The notes below the pieces were generated by a model, which ran no database searches, had not been told where the DNA came from, and saw only the letters and a list, made by a program, of their open reading frames with translations. The position numbers and the translations under genes are program-made. From Bacteroidota bacterium (GTDB lineage: Bacteria; Bacteroidota; Bacteroidia; Sphingobacteriales; Sphingobacteriaceae), in the NCBI GenBank assembly GCA_013287375.1, contig JABDDX010000008.1:1-49712 (forward strand): a DNA stretch of 49,712 bases, given 5' to 3'. Each line of letters begins with the position of its first letter. Position 1 is the first letter of the stretch. Positions 8,439 through 16,550 of this stretch are shown piece by piece.

Positions 8439-9065
8439 ATGATCGTTAAAACCGCCGAGTTTATTTGCAGCAACACTCAAATTTCTAAATTGCCGCCGCC
8501 GGTTAAGGCTGAATATGCTTTTATTGGGAGGTCGAACGTTGGGAAATCCAGTCTTATTAATATGCTGGTGCAGAAAAAAGGTTTGGCTAAAACTTCGCAA
8601 ACGCCGGGAAAAACTCAGCTGATCAATCACTTTTTGGTTAACGACAGCTGGTATATTGTGGATTTACCGGGTTACGGTTATGCCCGTGCCTCCAAAAGCA
8701 AGAAAGCGGATTGGGATAAATTTATCCATTCCTACCTTGATAAACGTGAAAGTTTGCAATGCGTCATGGTTTTGATAGATAGTCGTTTAGAGCCGCAGAA
8801 AATAGATTTGGAGTTTTGCAATTGGTTGGGCGAAAAAGGATTGTCGTTTGTTTTGGTGTTTACCAAGGCTGATAAACAATCGAGCATTAAAACTGACCAG
8901 AACGTGGCGAGGTTTAAAAAAGCTTTATTAGAAACTTTTGAGGAAGCACCGGGATATTATATTACATCGGCAGAAACAATGATGGGCAGGGATGAGATTT
9001 TGGGGTTTATTGGAGGGATTAATAATAGTTTTGTAGTACCGAAGATAAGGGGTGAGGAATTTTAA
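8439..9065 (+). CDS. engB: Ribosome biogenesis GTPase EngB (YihA/YsxC)
   Basis: Essential TrmE-Era-EngA-EngB family GTPase that assists late maturation of the large ribosomal subunit. The 208 residues contain the G1 P-loop GRSNVGKSS at 30-38, a G2 threonine in TSQTPGKTQ, the G3 motif DLPGYGYA, and G4 TKAD near 145. The N-terminus (MIVKTAEFICSNT) matches the usual family start and supports the ATG at 8439. It is followed after 15 bases by a palindromic repeat rather than by a gene. Confidence 0.97.
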   Translation: MIVKTAEFICSNTQISKLPPPVKAEYAFIGRSNVGKSSLINMLVQKKGLAKTSQTPGKTQLINHFLVNDSWYIVDLPGYGYARASKSKKADWDKFIHSYLDKRESLQCVMVLIDSRLEPQKIDLEFCNWLGEKGLSFVLVFTKADKQSSIKTDQNVARFKKALLETFEEAPGYYITSAETMMGRDEILGFIGGINNSFVVPKIRGEEF

Positions 9066-9080
9066 AAGAATTAAAGAATT

Positions 9081-9167
9081 GTCATTTCGACCGGAGTGAG
9101 AAATCTTCTATAATTAGCATGGCGGACTTACAGGGCGAAGAAGATTTCTCCCTTTGGTCGAAATGAC
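9081..9167. repeat. Family A palindromic repeat, copy 1
   Basis: The left arm GTCATTTCGACCGGAGTGAG and right arm CTTTGGTCGAAATGAC are near-reverse complements, with inner arms AAATCTTCT and AGAAGATTTCTC. The loop is about 30 bases. Four further copies occur at 9518, 10924, 21176 and 32506. It lies directly upstream of the GIY-YIG gene. Confidence 0.9.
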
Positions 9168-9209
9168 AGGGTCGAGAGATTGAAATGATAACAGGAATAA
9201 AATATTACA

Positions 9210-9512
9210 ATGTGGAATTATAACTTTTTCGTTTACATCACATCCAATTACGAGAAAACGGTATTGTATGTAGGTGTTACAAACGATTTGGTTAGAAGGC
9301 TATATGAACACAAGGAAAACAAGGGCGATAAGAAAACTTTCGCAGGAAAATATTACTGCTACAATTTGGTTTACTACGAGCGTTTCAGTCATATTGAGCA
9401 TGCAATTGAGCGGGAGAAAGAAATTAAAAAATGGCGCCGGGAAAAGAAAGATGCTTTGATCGAATCTTTAAATCCTGAATGGAGTTTTTTGAATAAAGAG
9501 ATCTCCGAATAA
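9210..9512 (+). CDS. GIY-YIG nuclease-superfamily protein
   Basis: A 100-residue single-domain GIY-YIG protein. The N-terminal FVYITSNYEKTVLYVGVTND corresponds to the GIY...YIG strands (here VYI and YVG), followed by the catalytic arginine in LVRRLYEHKEN and a conserved glutamate in EREKEIKKWRREKK. This resembles the UPF0213/YhbQ-like stand-alone group, for which a nuclease role is assumed but seldom shown. The ATG at 9210 is the only reasonable start. The gene is isolated and framed by family A repeats at 9081-9167 and 9518-9604, and the right-hand repeat begins 6 bases after its stop. Confidence 0.88.
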   Translation: MWNYNFFVYITSNYEKTVLYVGVTNDLVRRLYEHKENKGDKKTFAGKYYCYNLVYYERFSHIEHAIEREKEIKKWRREKKDALIESLNPEWSFLNKEISE

Positions 9513-9517
9513 ACATT

Positions 9518-9604
9518 GTCATTTCGACTGGAAGGAGAAATCTTCTGCGGTTTGCAAAGCGGATTTGCTTGGTGAAGAAGATTTCTCCCTCCGGTCGAAA
9601 TGAC
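9518..9604. repeat. Family A palindromic repeat, copy 2
   Basis: GTCATTTCGACTGGAAGGAG on the left and CTCCCTCCGGTCGAAATGAC on the right are imperfect reverse complements. A further TCGAAATGAC echo lies just outside near 9617. Copy 2 has the same orientation class as copy 1 and lies between the GIY-YIG gene and the prenyltransferase gene. Confidence 0.9.
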
Positions 9605-9659
9605 AGGCGGATAAATCGAAATGACAAGGTCGATTTTAGAATATTGAATAATTACACAA

Positions 9660-10514
9660 ATGAAAAAATATCTATCATTAGTAACATTTACGCATACCAT
9701 TTTTGCTATGCCTTTTGCTTTTATTGGCTTCTTTTTGGCGGTGACCACTACGGAATATCGCTTTGACTGGCTGAAATTGGTGATGATGGTTTTGTGTATG
9801 GTTTTCGCGCGAAACTCGGCTATGGCGTTTAACCGTTATTTGGATAGGGATATTGATGCTAAAAACCCACGGACCAAACAGCGAGATATTCCTTCGGGCA
9901 GGATTAGCGCGAGATCGGCTTTGACGTTTACTATTGCTAACTGCCTGTTGTTTATAGCTACTACCTGGTTTATTAATTCGCTTTGCTTTTTCTTGTCGCC
10001 GGTGGCTTTGTTTGTGGTGCTGGGGTATAGCGCTACCAAACGCTTTACAGCGCTTTGTCATTTGGTTTTAGGGTTGGGGTTGGCTTTGGCCCCTATCGGC
10101 GCTTATCTGGTGGTGACGGGGCATTTCGCGGCTACGCCTGTATTCTTTTCGCTATCGGTATTGTGCTGGGTTAGCGGCTTTGATATTATTTATGCTTTGC
10201 AGGATATTGATTTTGATTTGCATGAAGAGTTACACTCTATCCCTGCTTATCTGGGTAAGGTGAATGCTTTGAGGTTATCAACCTTTTTGCATGTGCTATC
10301 AGCCATATTTGTGATTATGCCGGTGTTTTACACACCCGTTGGTATCCCCTATTTTATCGGGATCGCCTTCTTTTGCTCCATGCTGATCTACCAGCACCTG
10401 CTGGTTAAACCTAACGACCTTAGTCGGGTTAACTTTGCTTTTATGACCACCAACGGGATTGCCAGCGTTGTTTTCGCTGTGTTTTTCATGTTGGATAGAT
10501 TGTGGATTCGTTAG
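9660..10514 (+). CDS. UbiA-family polyprenyltransferase
   Basis: Integral-membrane aromatic prenyltransferase of 284 residues with about eight hydrophobic helices. The first aspartate-rich motif is NRYLDRDIDAKNPRTKQRD near residues 58-76 and the second is DIIYALQDIDFDLHEE near 178-193, both binding the magnesium-diphosphate of the prenyl donor. The KQRDIPSGRIS stretch is typical of UbiA and of the MqnP-like proteins of the futalosine menaquinone route. In a menaquinone organism a quinone-prenylating role is more likely than ubiquinone synthesis, but this is inference. Monocistronic. Confidence 0.88.
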   Translation: MKKYLSLVTFTHTIFAMPFAFIGFFLAVTTTEYRFDWLKLVMMVLCMVFARNSAMAFNRYLDRDIDAKNPRTKQRDIPSGRISARSALTFTIANCLLFIATTWFINSLCFFLSPVALFVVLGYSATKRFTALCHLVLGLGLALAPIGAYLVVTGHFAATPVFFSLSVLCWVSGFDIIYALQDIDFDLHEELHSIPAYLGKVNALRLSTFLHVLSAIFVIMPVFYTPVGIPYFIGIAFFCSMLIYQHLLVKPNDLSRVNFAFMTTNGIASVVFAVFFMLDRLWIR

Positions 10515-10554
10515 TCATTGAGTCATTTGCTGTGCTGTCATTGAGTCATTGACT

Positions 10555-10637
10555 TGCGTTAGGGATAGGAACGGATACCGGCTTGTGGCTAAGGCCTGTG
10601 CAGTATGAGTGGAGAGCCTGCCCCGGAGGGGAACGCC
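10555..10637. repeat. Family F repeat, copy 1 (TGCGTTAGGGAT...GAACGCC)
   Basis: An 83-base element shares GCGTTAGGGAT, GGATACC, CTAAGGCCTGTGCAGTATGA and GGGAACGCC with the element at 19167-19256, in the same order. The two copies differ mainly in the hairpin before GAACGCC (CCCCGGAGGGG here). It occupies the convergent gap between the prenyltransferase gene and the small membrane-protein gene. Confidence 0.85.
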
Positions 10638-10682
10638 CTGATGAAGCCCATAGTCATAGGTCAAAAGTCTTTTATTACCTCA

Positions 10683-10877
10683 CTACATTAATTCCTGATC
10701 TTTTTTCTCGTGGTAGGTTTTGTAGCAGAGATATAGGAACAGGATGACAGGGCCGATATCGAGCGCCCATCTGCCGGTTGACATTTTTGGAGCGGTTGTG
10801 GTTACGAGGTCAAAAATGAAGACTCCTATGGCGATCATGCCACCGATAAAGTATAGATAAACGTATTGCTTGCTCAT
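10683..10877 (-). CDS. Small membrane protein of unknown function
   Basis: A 64-residue protein with two predicted membrane helices (YVYLYFIGGMIAIGVFIFDL and IGPVILFLYLCYKTY), a short loop containing PKMSTGRWALD, and a charged tail HEKKDQELM. The ATG at 10877 precedes a plausible reading frame with normal composition, and no alternative frame is better. I do not recognise a family. A hairpin-like inner-membrane location with both ends on the same side is the only prediction I can support. Confidence 0.6.
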   Translation of the reverse strand: MSKQYVYLYFIGGMIAIGVFIFDLVTTTAPKMSTGRWALDIGPVILFLYLCYKTYHEKKDQELM

Positions 10878-10923
10878 TTTAAATTGTCATTTGCTTTGCT
10901 GTCATTAGGGCATTATTACCTTT

Positions 10924-11014
10924 GTCATTTCGACCGTAGGGAGAAATCTTCTTCGATCTGCATATTCGCTTTGCAAATCGAAGAAGATTTCTCCTCGTTC
11001 CTCGTCGAAATGAC
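10924..11014. repeat. Family A palindromic repeat, copy 3
   Basis: GTCATTTCGACCGTAGGGAG on the left and CCTCGTCGAAATGAC on the right, with inner arms AAATCTTCTTCGAT and ATCGAAGAAGATTTCT. It begins 46 bases upstream of the small membrane-protein gene and ends 11 bases downstream of glgB, so it may help terminate glgB transcription. Confidence 0.9.
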
Positions 11015-11025
11015 AATTTGGATTA

Positions 11026-13131
11026 CTACTTTAATTCATACTTTTTAGGGACATCTTTAATAGCTTTTACTCTTTTAAATATAGAAGCGCCCAATGGTGG
11101 TATGGTTATGTTGATCGAGTTATCACGACCATGCCAGTTTATCGTTTCGCTGCTTACCGGGTTTGAATTTAACACACCGCTGCCCCATAGGTTTTCTGCG
11201 TCAGAGTTAAATATCTCTTTCCACTCGCCTGCCTGGGTAACGCCTACACGGAAATCGTGACGGATAACCGGGGTCATGTTTAGCACCACGACCAGATCAT
11301 CATCCTCGTTGTAGCCTTTGCGGGCGTATACCAGGATGGAATCATTAGCATTACCGCCATCAATCCATTCGAAACCGGTATAGTCGAATCCTTTTTCGTA
11401 AAGCGCAGGTTCTGATCTGTAAAGTTTATTCAGGGCCTTAACAGTTTCTTTTATGCCATTATGGTTAGGGTATTGCAGTACATACCATTCTAATGATTGC
11501 TGGAAATTCCATTCTGTACCCTGGCCAAACTCAGCACCCATGAACAATAGTTTTGTGCCCGGGTGGGTGAACATAAAGCTGTACAACAAGCGGAGGTTGG
11601 CAAATTGCTGCCATTCATCACCCGGCATTTTGCGTAGCATGGAGCCTTTGCCATAAACCACTTCATCGTGCGAGAAAGGCAGCATAAAGTTCTCGGTAAA
11701 GGCATAGATCAAACTAAAAGTGATCACGTTGTGGTGATATTTTCTATTGATCGGGTCTTCCTCAAAATAATTGATAGAATCATGCATCCAGCCCATCATC
11801 CACTTCATACCAAAACCTAAACCGCCAGTATAAACCGGGCGACTAACACCTGTGAACGATGTTGATTCTTCAGCAATGGTTTGAGTGTCGGGGAAGTGGC
11901 TATAAACCGCTTCGTTAAATTCTTTCAGGAATGATATGGCCTCTAAGTTCTCGTTTCCGCCATAAATGTTGGTTTCCCATTCGCCGTGTTTACGGGAGTA
12001 ATCGAGATACAGCATAGATGCTACGGCATCCACACGCAAGCCATCCACATGGTAACGATCGAGCCAAAACAAGGCGTTACTGATTAAGAACGCGCGGACC
12101 TCGTTACGGCCGTAATTGAATATGTAGGATTTCCAATCCGGGTGGAAGCCTTTACGCATATCGGCATGCTCGTATAGATGCGTCCCATCAAAGTTGTACA
12201 GCGCATGCGCATCGCCGGGGAAGTGTGAAGGTACCCAGTCCAGTATTACACCGATGCCTGCTTTATGCAGTTCCTCAACCAAAAACATCAGGTCCTGCGG
12301 AGAGCCATATCGACAAGACGCCGCGTAGAAACCGCTGATCTGGTAGCCCCAGCTTGGATAGTACGGGTGCTCCATTATTGGCATAAACTCTACATGGGTA
12401 AAGCCCATTTCGGTGATGTATGGCACTAACTTTTCCGCCAATTCGCGATAGGTCAAAAATTCATCGGGGCTCTCGGGGTTACGCGCCCATGAGCCTACGT
12501 GCATTTCGTAAACAGAATATGGTTTATCTAAAGCATTGTGCTGGTAACGGGTAGCCATCCAGTCCTGATCTTTCCATTCGTAAAAGGTATCAACTACTAT
12601 GGATGCCGTGCTTGGCGGTAGTTCCCAGCGTAGTGCAAATGGATCGCTTTTCTCTAATTCTTCGCCGGTGGATGATTTTATGAAATATTTATATACCTCG
12701 CCAACACCAATATGAGGAATAAAACCTTCCCAAATGCCCGAAGAATCCCAGCGTGGGTTTAGTTTGTGTGTGCCCCTGTCCCAATAATTAAAGTTGCCCG
12801 TAACCGCCACATATTGCGCATTGGGTGCCCAAACAGCGAAGTATGTCCCCACAACGCCTTTATGCTCAACCACGTGTGAGCCAAATTTTTCGTAAAGCTT
12901 GTAGTGCTTGCCCGATTGAAACAGGCTAACATCAAATTCAGTAAAACGGCTGTATGGCTCAACCCGCTCTAATGGTGTGGGTTCAACAGCTTCGGGGGTA
13001 GTTACTTTTTTTGCAGATGCCTTTTTTACAGGTTTTTCGGTTGTGGTTTTGGTTTTAGCGACAGCAGTTTTTTTAGTCGTTACTTTTTTTACTACTTCTT
13101 CGCTTGATGGTTCAACTTTCTTTTTGGCCAT
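11026..13131 (-). CDS. glgB: 1,4-alpha-glucan branching enzyme (GH13)
   Basis: Introduces alpha-1,6 branches into glycogen. The 701 residues comprise a lysine/threonine/alanine-rich N-terminal extension (about 1-50), a CBM48-like beta domain (GSHVVEHKGVVGTYFAVWAP), the catalytic barrel, and a C-terminal beta domain. Catalytic residues are visible: the Asp in GLRVDAVASM, the Glu in TIAEES and the Asp in LPFSHDEVVYGK. DWVPSHFPGDAHAL is the usual region-I motif. The basic low-complexity N-terminus is unusual for glgB, but similar charged extensions occur in Bacteroidota proteins, so the ATG at 13131 is plausible; a later start cannot be excluded. It lies downstream of a GH31 gene, with a terminator between. 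Confidence 0.95.
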   Translation of the reverse strand: MAKKKVEPSSEEVVKKVTTKKTAVAKTKTTTEKPVKKASAKKVTTPEAVEPTPLERVEPYSRFTEFDVSLFQSGKHYKLYEKFGSHVVEHKGVVGTYFAVWAPNAQYVAVTGNFNYWDRGTHKLNPRWDSSGIWEGFIPHIGVGEVYKYFIKSSTGEELEKSDPFALRWELPPSTASIVVDTFYEWKDQDWMATRYQHNALDKPYSVYEMHVGSWARNPESPDEFLTYRELAEKLVPYITEMGFTHVEFMPIMEHPYYPSWGYQISGFYAASCRYGSPQDLMFLVEELHKAGIGVILDWVPSHFPGDAHALYNFDGTHLYEHADMRKGFHPDWKSYIFNYGRNEVRAFLISNALFWLDRYHVDGLRVDAVASMLYLDYSRKHGEWETNIYGGNENLEAISFLKEFNEAVYSHFPDTQTIAEESTSFTGVSRPVYTGGLGFGMKWMMGWMHDSINYFEEDPINRKYHHNVITFSLIYAFTENFMLPFSHDEVVYGKGSMLRKMPGDEWQQFANLRLLYSFMFTHPGTKLLFMGAEFGQGTEWNFQQSLEWYVLQYPNHNGIKETVKALNKLYRSEPALYEKGFDYTGFEWIDGGNANDSILVYARKGYNEDDDLVVVLNMTPVIRHDFRVGVTQAGEWKEIFNSDAENLWGSGVLNSNPVSSETINWHGRDNSINITIPPLGASIFKRVKAIKDVPKKYELK

Positions 13132-13545
13132 ATTAGGTTTGCCTTGCGGCTTAGTTTAAGTAAAATTTTACCTTAAATATACCATGCTCAATTGCTATTA
13201 ATGCTTTTGCAACACAATTTATTAATAATTGCCTTTACAAGCAATTATGCTGCAATGTATATACTTTGGTTTAATTGGTATTAACAATAAAATTAAAAGG
13301 GTGTGTTATTTATTTAAAAAACACACCCTTTCTGCACTGATATTTCTTTTTTGTTTCTTTTTGGCGGAGAAACACACCCCTGCTATCGCTCTTTCCTAAC
13401 GCGCCCTCTGTCGAGAGAAGAACTGGCTTTCTGTGCTATTATTTTTATTGGGGGGCGGATGGCATCGCTTTGTTTGGCGATGAAACCCACCCCTGCCTTT
13501 GCGCTCTTTTCCAACGCGCCCCCTCCAGGGAGGGGAACTGGCATA
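13132..13545. other. Gap with terminator and two GC-rich repeat copies
   Basis: This 414-base gap between the GH31 stop and the glgB start holds a strong hairpin (13296-13331, listed separately). It also holds two direct copies of a GC-rich element, about 13371-13426 and 13483-13541. Both copies share ACCCCTGC, CTCTTT, CAACGCGCCC-like cores and end in GAACTGGC. No protein-coding frame with family features was found. The glgB promoter probably lies at 13132-13290, which is AT-rich. Confidence 0.6.
13296..13331 (-). terminator. Rho-independent terminator-like hairpin after GH31
   Basis: AAAGGGTGTGTT (13296-13307) pairs perfectly with AACACACCCTTT (13320-13331), a 12-bp stem with a 12-base loop. 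On the minus strand the stem is followed by TTAATTTTATTG, a T-rich tract. It would stop leftward transcripts from the GH31 gene before glgB. Confidence 0.7.
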
Positions 13546-16005
13546 TTATCCTTTTAGTATTTCGATATGTTTAAAGTTTTTGCTGAAATTAAACTCGAGG
13601 TTTTTGTTTTTGTCGATGGAGTATTCGGTTATTTCTTTGCCATCGGCTACAATTTTGTAGGGCTTGAATGGCAGGCCTGCAATGTTGAAGTGATAGCCGT
13701 CGTAGCGTGGGGTATATAAGCCTTCCATACTTTGTTCAATCATCATTTTCTTTTCGTCGCCGCTTACAACAAACTTTTTCTCCAGATAAATATCCTGTTC
13801 GTAAGCGAAGGTTTCGCCGTAATCTTCAAACAGGAACGAGTTTACCTCATAATCGCTGTAATAGATATTCAGTTTTACTTCGGTTATTTCCTTTTCGCCT
13901 ACGTATTGCATTACCGGGTATTCCGGGATAACTGAACCCGCCTTTACAAAAATAGGGATAGTTTCCAGCGGGGTTAGTACGTTTACCTCCTGTCCACCGT
14001 CCACACATTCATTTGTCCAGAAATTATACCACCTGCCTTTTGGCAAGTACACATTACGGTCGGTTTGACCGGGCTCTAATACCGGGCAAATCAAAATCTT
14101 ATCACCATAAGTAAACTCATCCTGGCGGAAATGGTTCAACAACACATCCTGCTCCTGCATTACTATCGGTCTTAATATAGGGAAGCCATAACGGTGATGC
14201 TCCCAGAAGGTAGAGTATAGATACGGGATCAGCCTGTAACGCAGCTCAATAAACTTGCGGTTTATCGCGGTATATGGCTCACCGAAGCTCCATGGTTCAC
14301 GCTCCTTGGTATCGCCGGCAGAGTGCGCACGCATGAATGGAGAGAATGTTCCCATCTGGATCCAGCGGGTAAATAGTTCGCCATCGGGTTCGCCGCTAAA
14401 GCCGCCGATATCTGTTCCGCAGAAAGAGATACCGGAGATGGATAAGCGCTGGCATTGGATATTACCTAATTTTAAATGTTCCCAACTGGCTACGTTATCA
14501 CCCGTCCACACGGATGAAAAGCGTTGCACGCCGGAGTAACCGGCCCTGGTAATGGTGAAAGGGCGTTTATTTTTCATGATGGTGCGTAAGCCCTCATAGG
14601 TGGCACGTACCATTTGCATACCGTAAATATTATGAGCCTTGCGGTGCGACCCGCGATGCCCATCGTATTGATGGCGCACATCATCCGGGAAAGTGCCTGC
14701 GCCGAAAACGGCAGGCTCATTCATATCATTCCAAACTCCGGCAACGCCCATTTTCACCAGTTCATCAAACAAACCGCCCCACCAGGTACGTACCTCGGGG
14801 TTGGTAAAATCAGGAAACTGGCAACGCCCCGGCCATACATGGCCCTCCATAAAATAGTCATCGCTGCGGCGACAGAAATAATGGTTCTTTTTACCCTCTT
14901 TAAATACCTCGTAATTATCATCCACACGGATACCGGGGTCAATAATTACAACGGTTTTAAACCCATCAGCCGCTAATTCGGCTATCATTTTTTTAGGGTT
15001 AGGGAAGTATTTGTTGTTCCAGGTAAAGCACCTGTAACCATCCATATAGTCAATATCTAAATAGATACCATCGCATGGAATTTTATTTTCGCGGAAGCCG
15101 TTCGTGATCTTTTTAACCTTAGCCTCGGGATAATAACTCCACCGGCATTGGTGGTAGCCTAATGCCCACATGGGCGGCATTGGGTGTGTACCGGTTAACA
15201 GGTGGTAGCTTTTTACCACATCCATCATATGCGGACCGTGGATATAATAGTATTGCAACTCTCCGCCATCAGCCCAAAAACTGGTTTTGGTTTTATCCTC
15301 GGCACCAAAATCAAACTGTGCTTTGAATGTATTATCAAAGAAAATACCGTGTGCTATATCCTCATTCAAGCTAATATAGAACGGGATGCTGCGGTACAGC
15401 GGATCCTGATTCCAGGCGAATGAGTAGGCATCGGTGTTCCAGTTTTTTAAGCGTTTACCGCGCAGGTTAAACTCGGTTGGTTTATCGCCTAAGCCGAAAA
15501 AGCTTTCTTCTGTTTGGCAGGTTTTGGTGCAGAATACATAGTAACCACCAAATTTTACGTTTTCTTCCCAGTGCATTGGTACAGCATCGGTACTGGTTAC
15601 GTGATTATTTTTATCAGAGAAAGAAATAAAGAAATCTTTTTTGCGGATGTGGCAGTTTACCACACGTGTTGAAACTAAAAATTCAAATTCAGTTTCTAAC
15701 AGTTCAAATTCAGGTGCCTGATGCTCTAATTTGGGAACCGCGTAGGAGAATTCTTCTAAAAAAACGCCATGTGGCGCCAAGCGAATCCGAATGATTTCAT
15801 CGGTAACAACGGTTACTTCAACTTTTGCATCGCCATCACTAAAGTAGATTTTATTCCCCGTTTTTTCGGCATTATTGGGTATGCCAAGGTATTTTTTTAT
15901 AACAGGCTTTATATCGGCAGCAGGATTATTTACGTGATGAAATGGTTCATCCTCTTCAACTAACCTATTGATTAACAAATCTGTATTAAGTATTTTTTCT
16001 TCCAT
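13546..16005 (-). CDS. Glycoside hydrolase family 31 alpha-glucosidase
   Basis: Retaining alpha-glucosidase-type enzyme of 819 residues. The catalytic nucleophile is the Asp of GVWNDMNEPAVF, and the acid/base is the Asp in SVWTGDNVASWEHL, with RAGYSGVQRF just before it. An N-terminal galactose-mutarotase-like beta domain contains FFGLGDKPTEFNLRG, and the barrel contains GYHQCRWSYYPEAKV and IDYMDGYRCF. No signal peptide is seen, so the enzyme is probably cytosolic, acting on maltodextrin or other alpha-glucosides. Its position next to glgB suggests glycogen or storage-glucan turnover, though a terminator separates the two. Precise bond specificity cannot be read. Confidence 0.93.
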   Translation of the reverse strand: MEEKILNTDLLINRLVEEDEPFHHVNNPAADIKPVIKKYLGIPNNAEKTGNKIYFSDGDAKVEVTVVTDEIIRIRLAPHGVFLEEFSYAVPKLEHQAPEFELLETEFEFLVSTRVVNCHIRKKDFFISFSDKNNHVTSTDAVPMHWEENVKFGGYYVFCTKTCQTEESFFGLGDKPTEFNLRGKRLKNWNTDAYSFAWNQDPLYRSIPFYISLNEDIAHGIFFDNTFKAQFDFGAEDKTKTSFWADGGELQYYYIHGPHMMDVVKSYHLLTGTHPMPPMWALGYHQCRWSYYPEAKVKKITNGFRENKIPCDGIYLDIDYMDGYRCFTWNNKYFPNPKKMIAELAADGFKTVVIIDPGIRVDDNYEVFKEGKKNHYFCRRSDDYFMEGHVWPGRCQFPDFTNPEVRTWWGGLFDELVKMGVAGVWNDMNEPAVFGAGTFPDDVRHQYDGHRGSHRKAHNIYGMQMVRATYEGLRTIMKNKRPFTITRAGYSGVQRFSSVWTGDNVASWEHLKLGNIQCQRLSISGISFCGTDIGGFSGEPDGELFTRWIQMGTFSPFMRAHSAGDTKEREPWSFGEPYTAINRKFIELRYRLIPYLYSTFWEHHRYGFPILRPIVMQEQDVLLNHFRQDEFTYGDKILICPVLEPGQTDRNVYLPKGRWYNFWTNECVDGGQEVNVLTPLETIPIFVKAGSVIPEYPVMQYVGEKEITEVKLNIYYSDYEVNSFLFEDYGETFAYEQDIYLEKKFVVSGDEKKMMIEQSMEGLYTPRYDGYHFNIAGLPFKPYKIVADGKEITEYSIDKNKNLEFNFSKNFKHIEILKG

Positions 16006-16550
16006 TTAAATCAATTAGCTACAATAAACACGTTTTAGCATATAAGTTATACGCAATATACAAATTATCTATTTTAATAATAAGTCTATAATTGTGCCAA
16101 ATACACTTGAGTATTGATGAGTAGTAATTGTCGGGTGATGTGGTAAAACACTATAGGTGTTCGGAAGATGAGATTTGCTTCTTCCTTAATGAGTTTTTTA
16201 TAAAAATGATTTGTCATGCTGAGGTTCGAAGTATCTGTACAGGTGCAAATTACTTTACAGATTCTTCGCTATGCTCAGAATGACAAAGCGCCTTTGCTAA
16301 TTTGCTTTTCTACGCTTCGTTTACCCTCCCCGACTTTGCTGCGCCCGTCTACCCTTCCTTAGCCTGCCGCGCAAGGAGGGTGGGGAAATATGGTTGCTCT
16401 TTCGCGCTTCGTTTACTCACCCGACTACGCTGCGCTGGTCGACCTCTCTACGCCGATGGCGTAAAGAGGTGAAACGCAAGGTTTTTAAATACATAAAGCC
16501 GCTTTTGGCGGCTTTATGGTTTGTGAAATTGTATAAAACTTAGGTTGTGG
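16006..16550. repeat. Gap packed with palindromic repeats
   Basis: This 545-base gap lies between uspA and the GH31 gene and contains no coding frame of note. It holds a family B element at 16212-16285 (TGTCATGCTGAGGTTCGAAG opposite TTCGCTATGCTCAGAATGACA). It also holds two family D elements at about 16321-16384 and 16415-16475 (CCCTCCCCGACTTTGCTGCG and ACTCACCCGACTACGCTGCG, each closed by a GAGG-GTG arm), and a terminator hairpin at 16492-16518. Three mobile-type repeats of different families side by side suggest this is a tolerated insertion spot. Confidence 0.75.
16492..16518 (-). terminator. Terminator hairpin of uspA
   Basis: CATAAAGCCGC (16492-16502) pairs perfectly with GCGGCTTTATG (16508-16518) around a 5-base loop. 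It lies 33 bases after the uspA stop, and on the minus strand it is followed by TATTTAAAAA. A good candidate to end the pit-uspA transcript. Confidence 0.7.

Noticed and set aside
8439..9065. Leftward frame opposite engB (8418-8630)
   Set aside because: It is a mirror of a conserved GTPase gene without features of its own.
9210..9604. Complete insertion sequence
   Set aside because: There is a nuclease-like gene with flanking palindromes, but no transposase, no terminal inverted repeat pair unique to the block and no target-site duplication that I could find.
13371..13541. CRISPR-like direct repeats
   Set aside because: Only two GC-rich copies with long unequal spacing, no regular spacers and no cas genes; they are dispersed intergenic repeats.
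16216..16240. tRNA T-arm-like GGTTCGAA
   Set aside because: No acceptor stem, anticodon arm or CCA end could be folded around it; it is part of a family B repeat.
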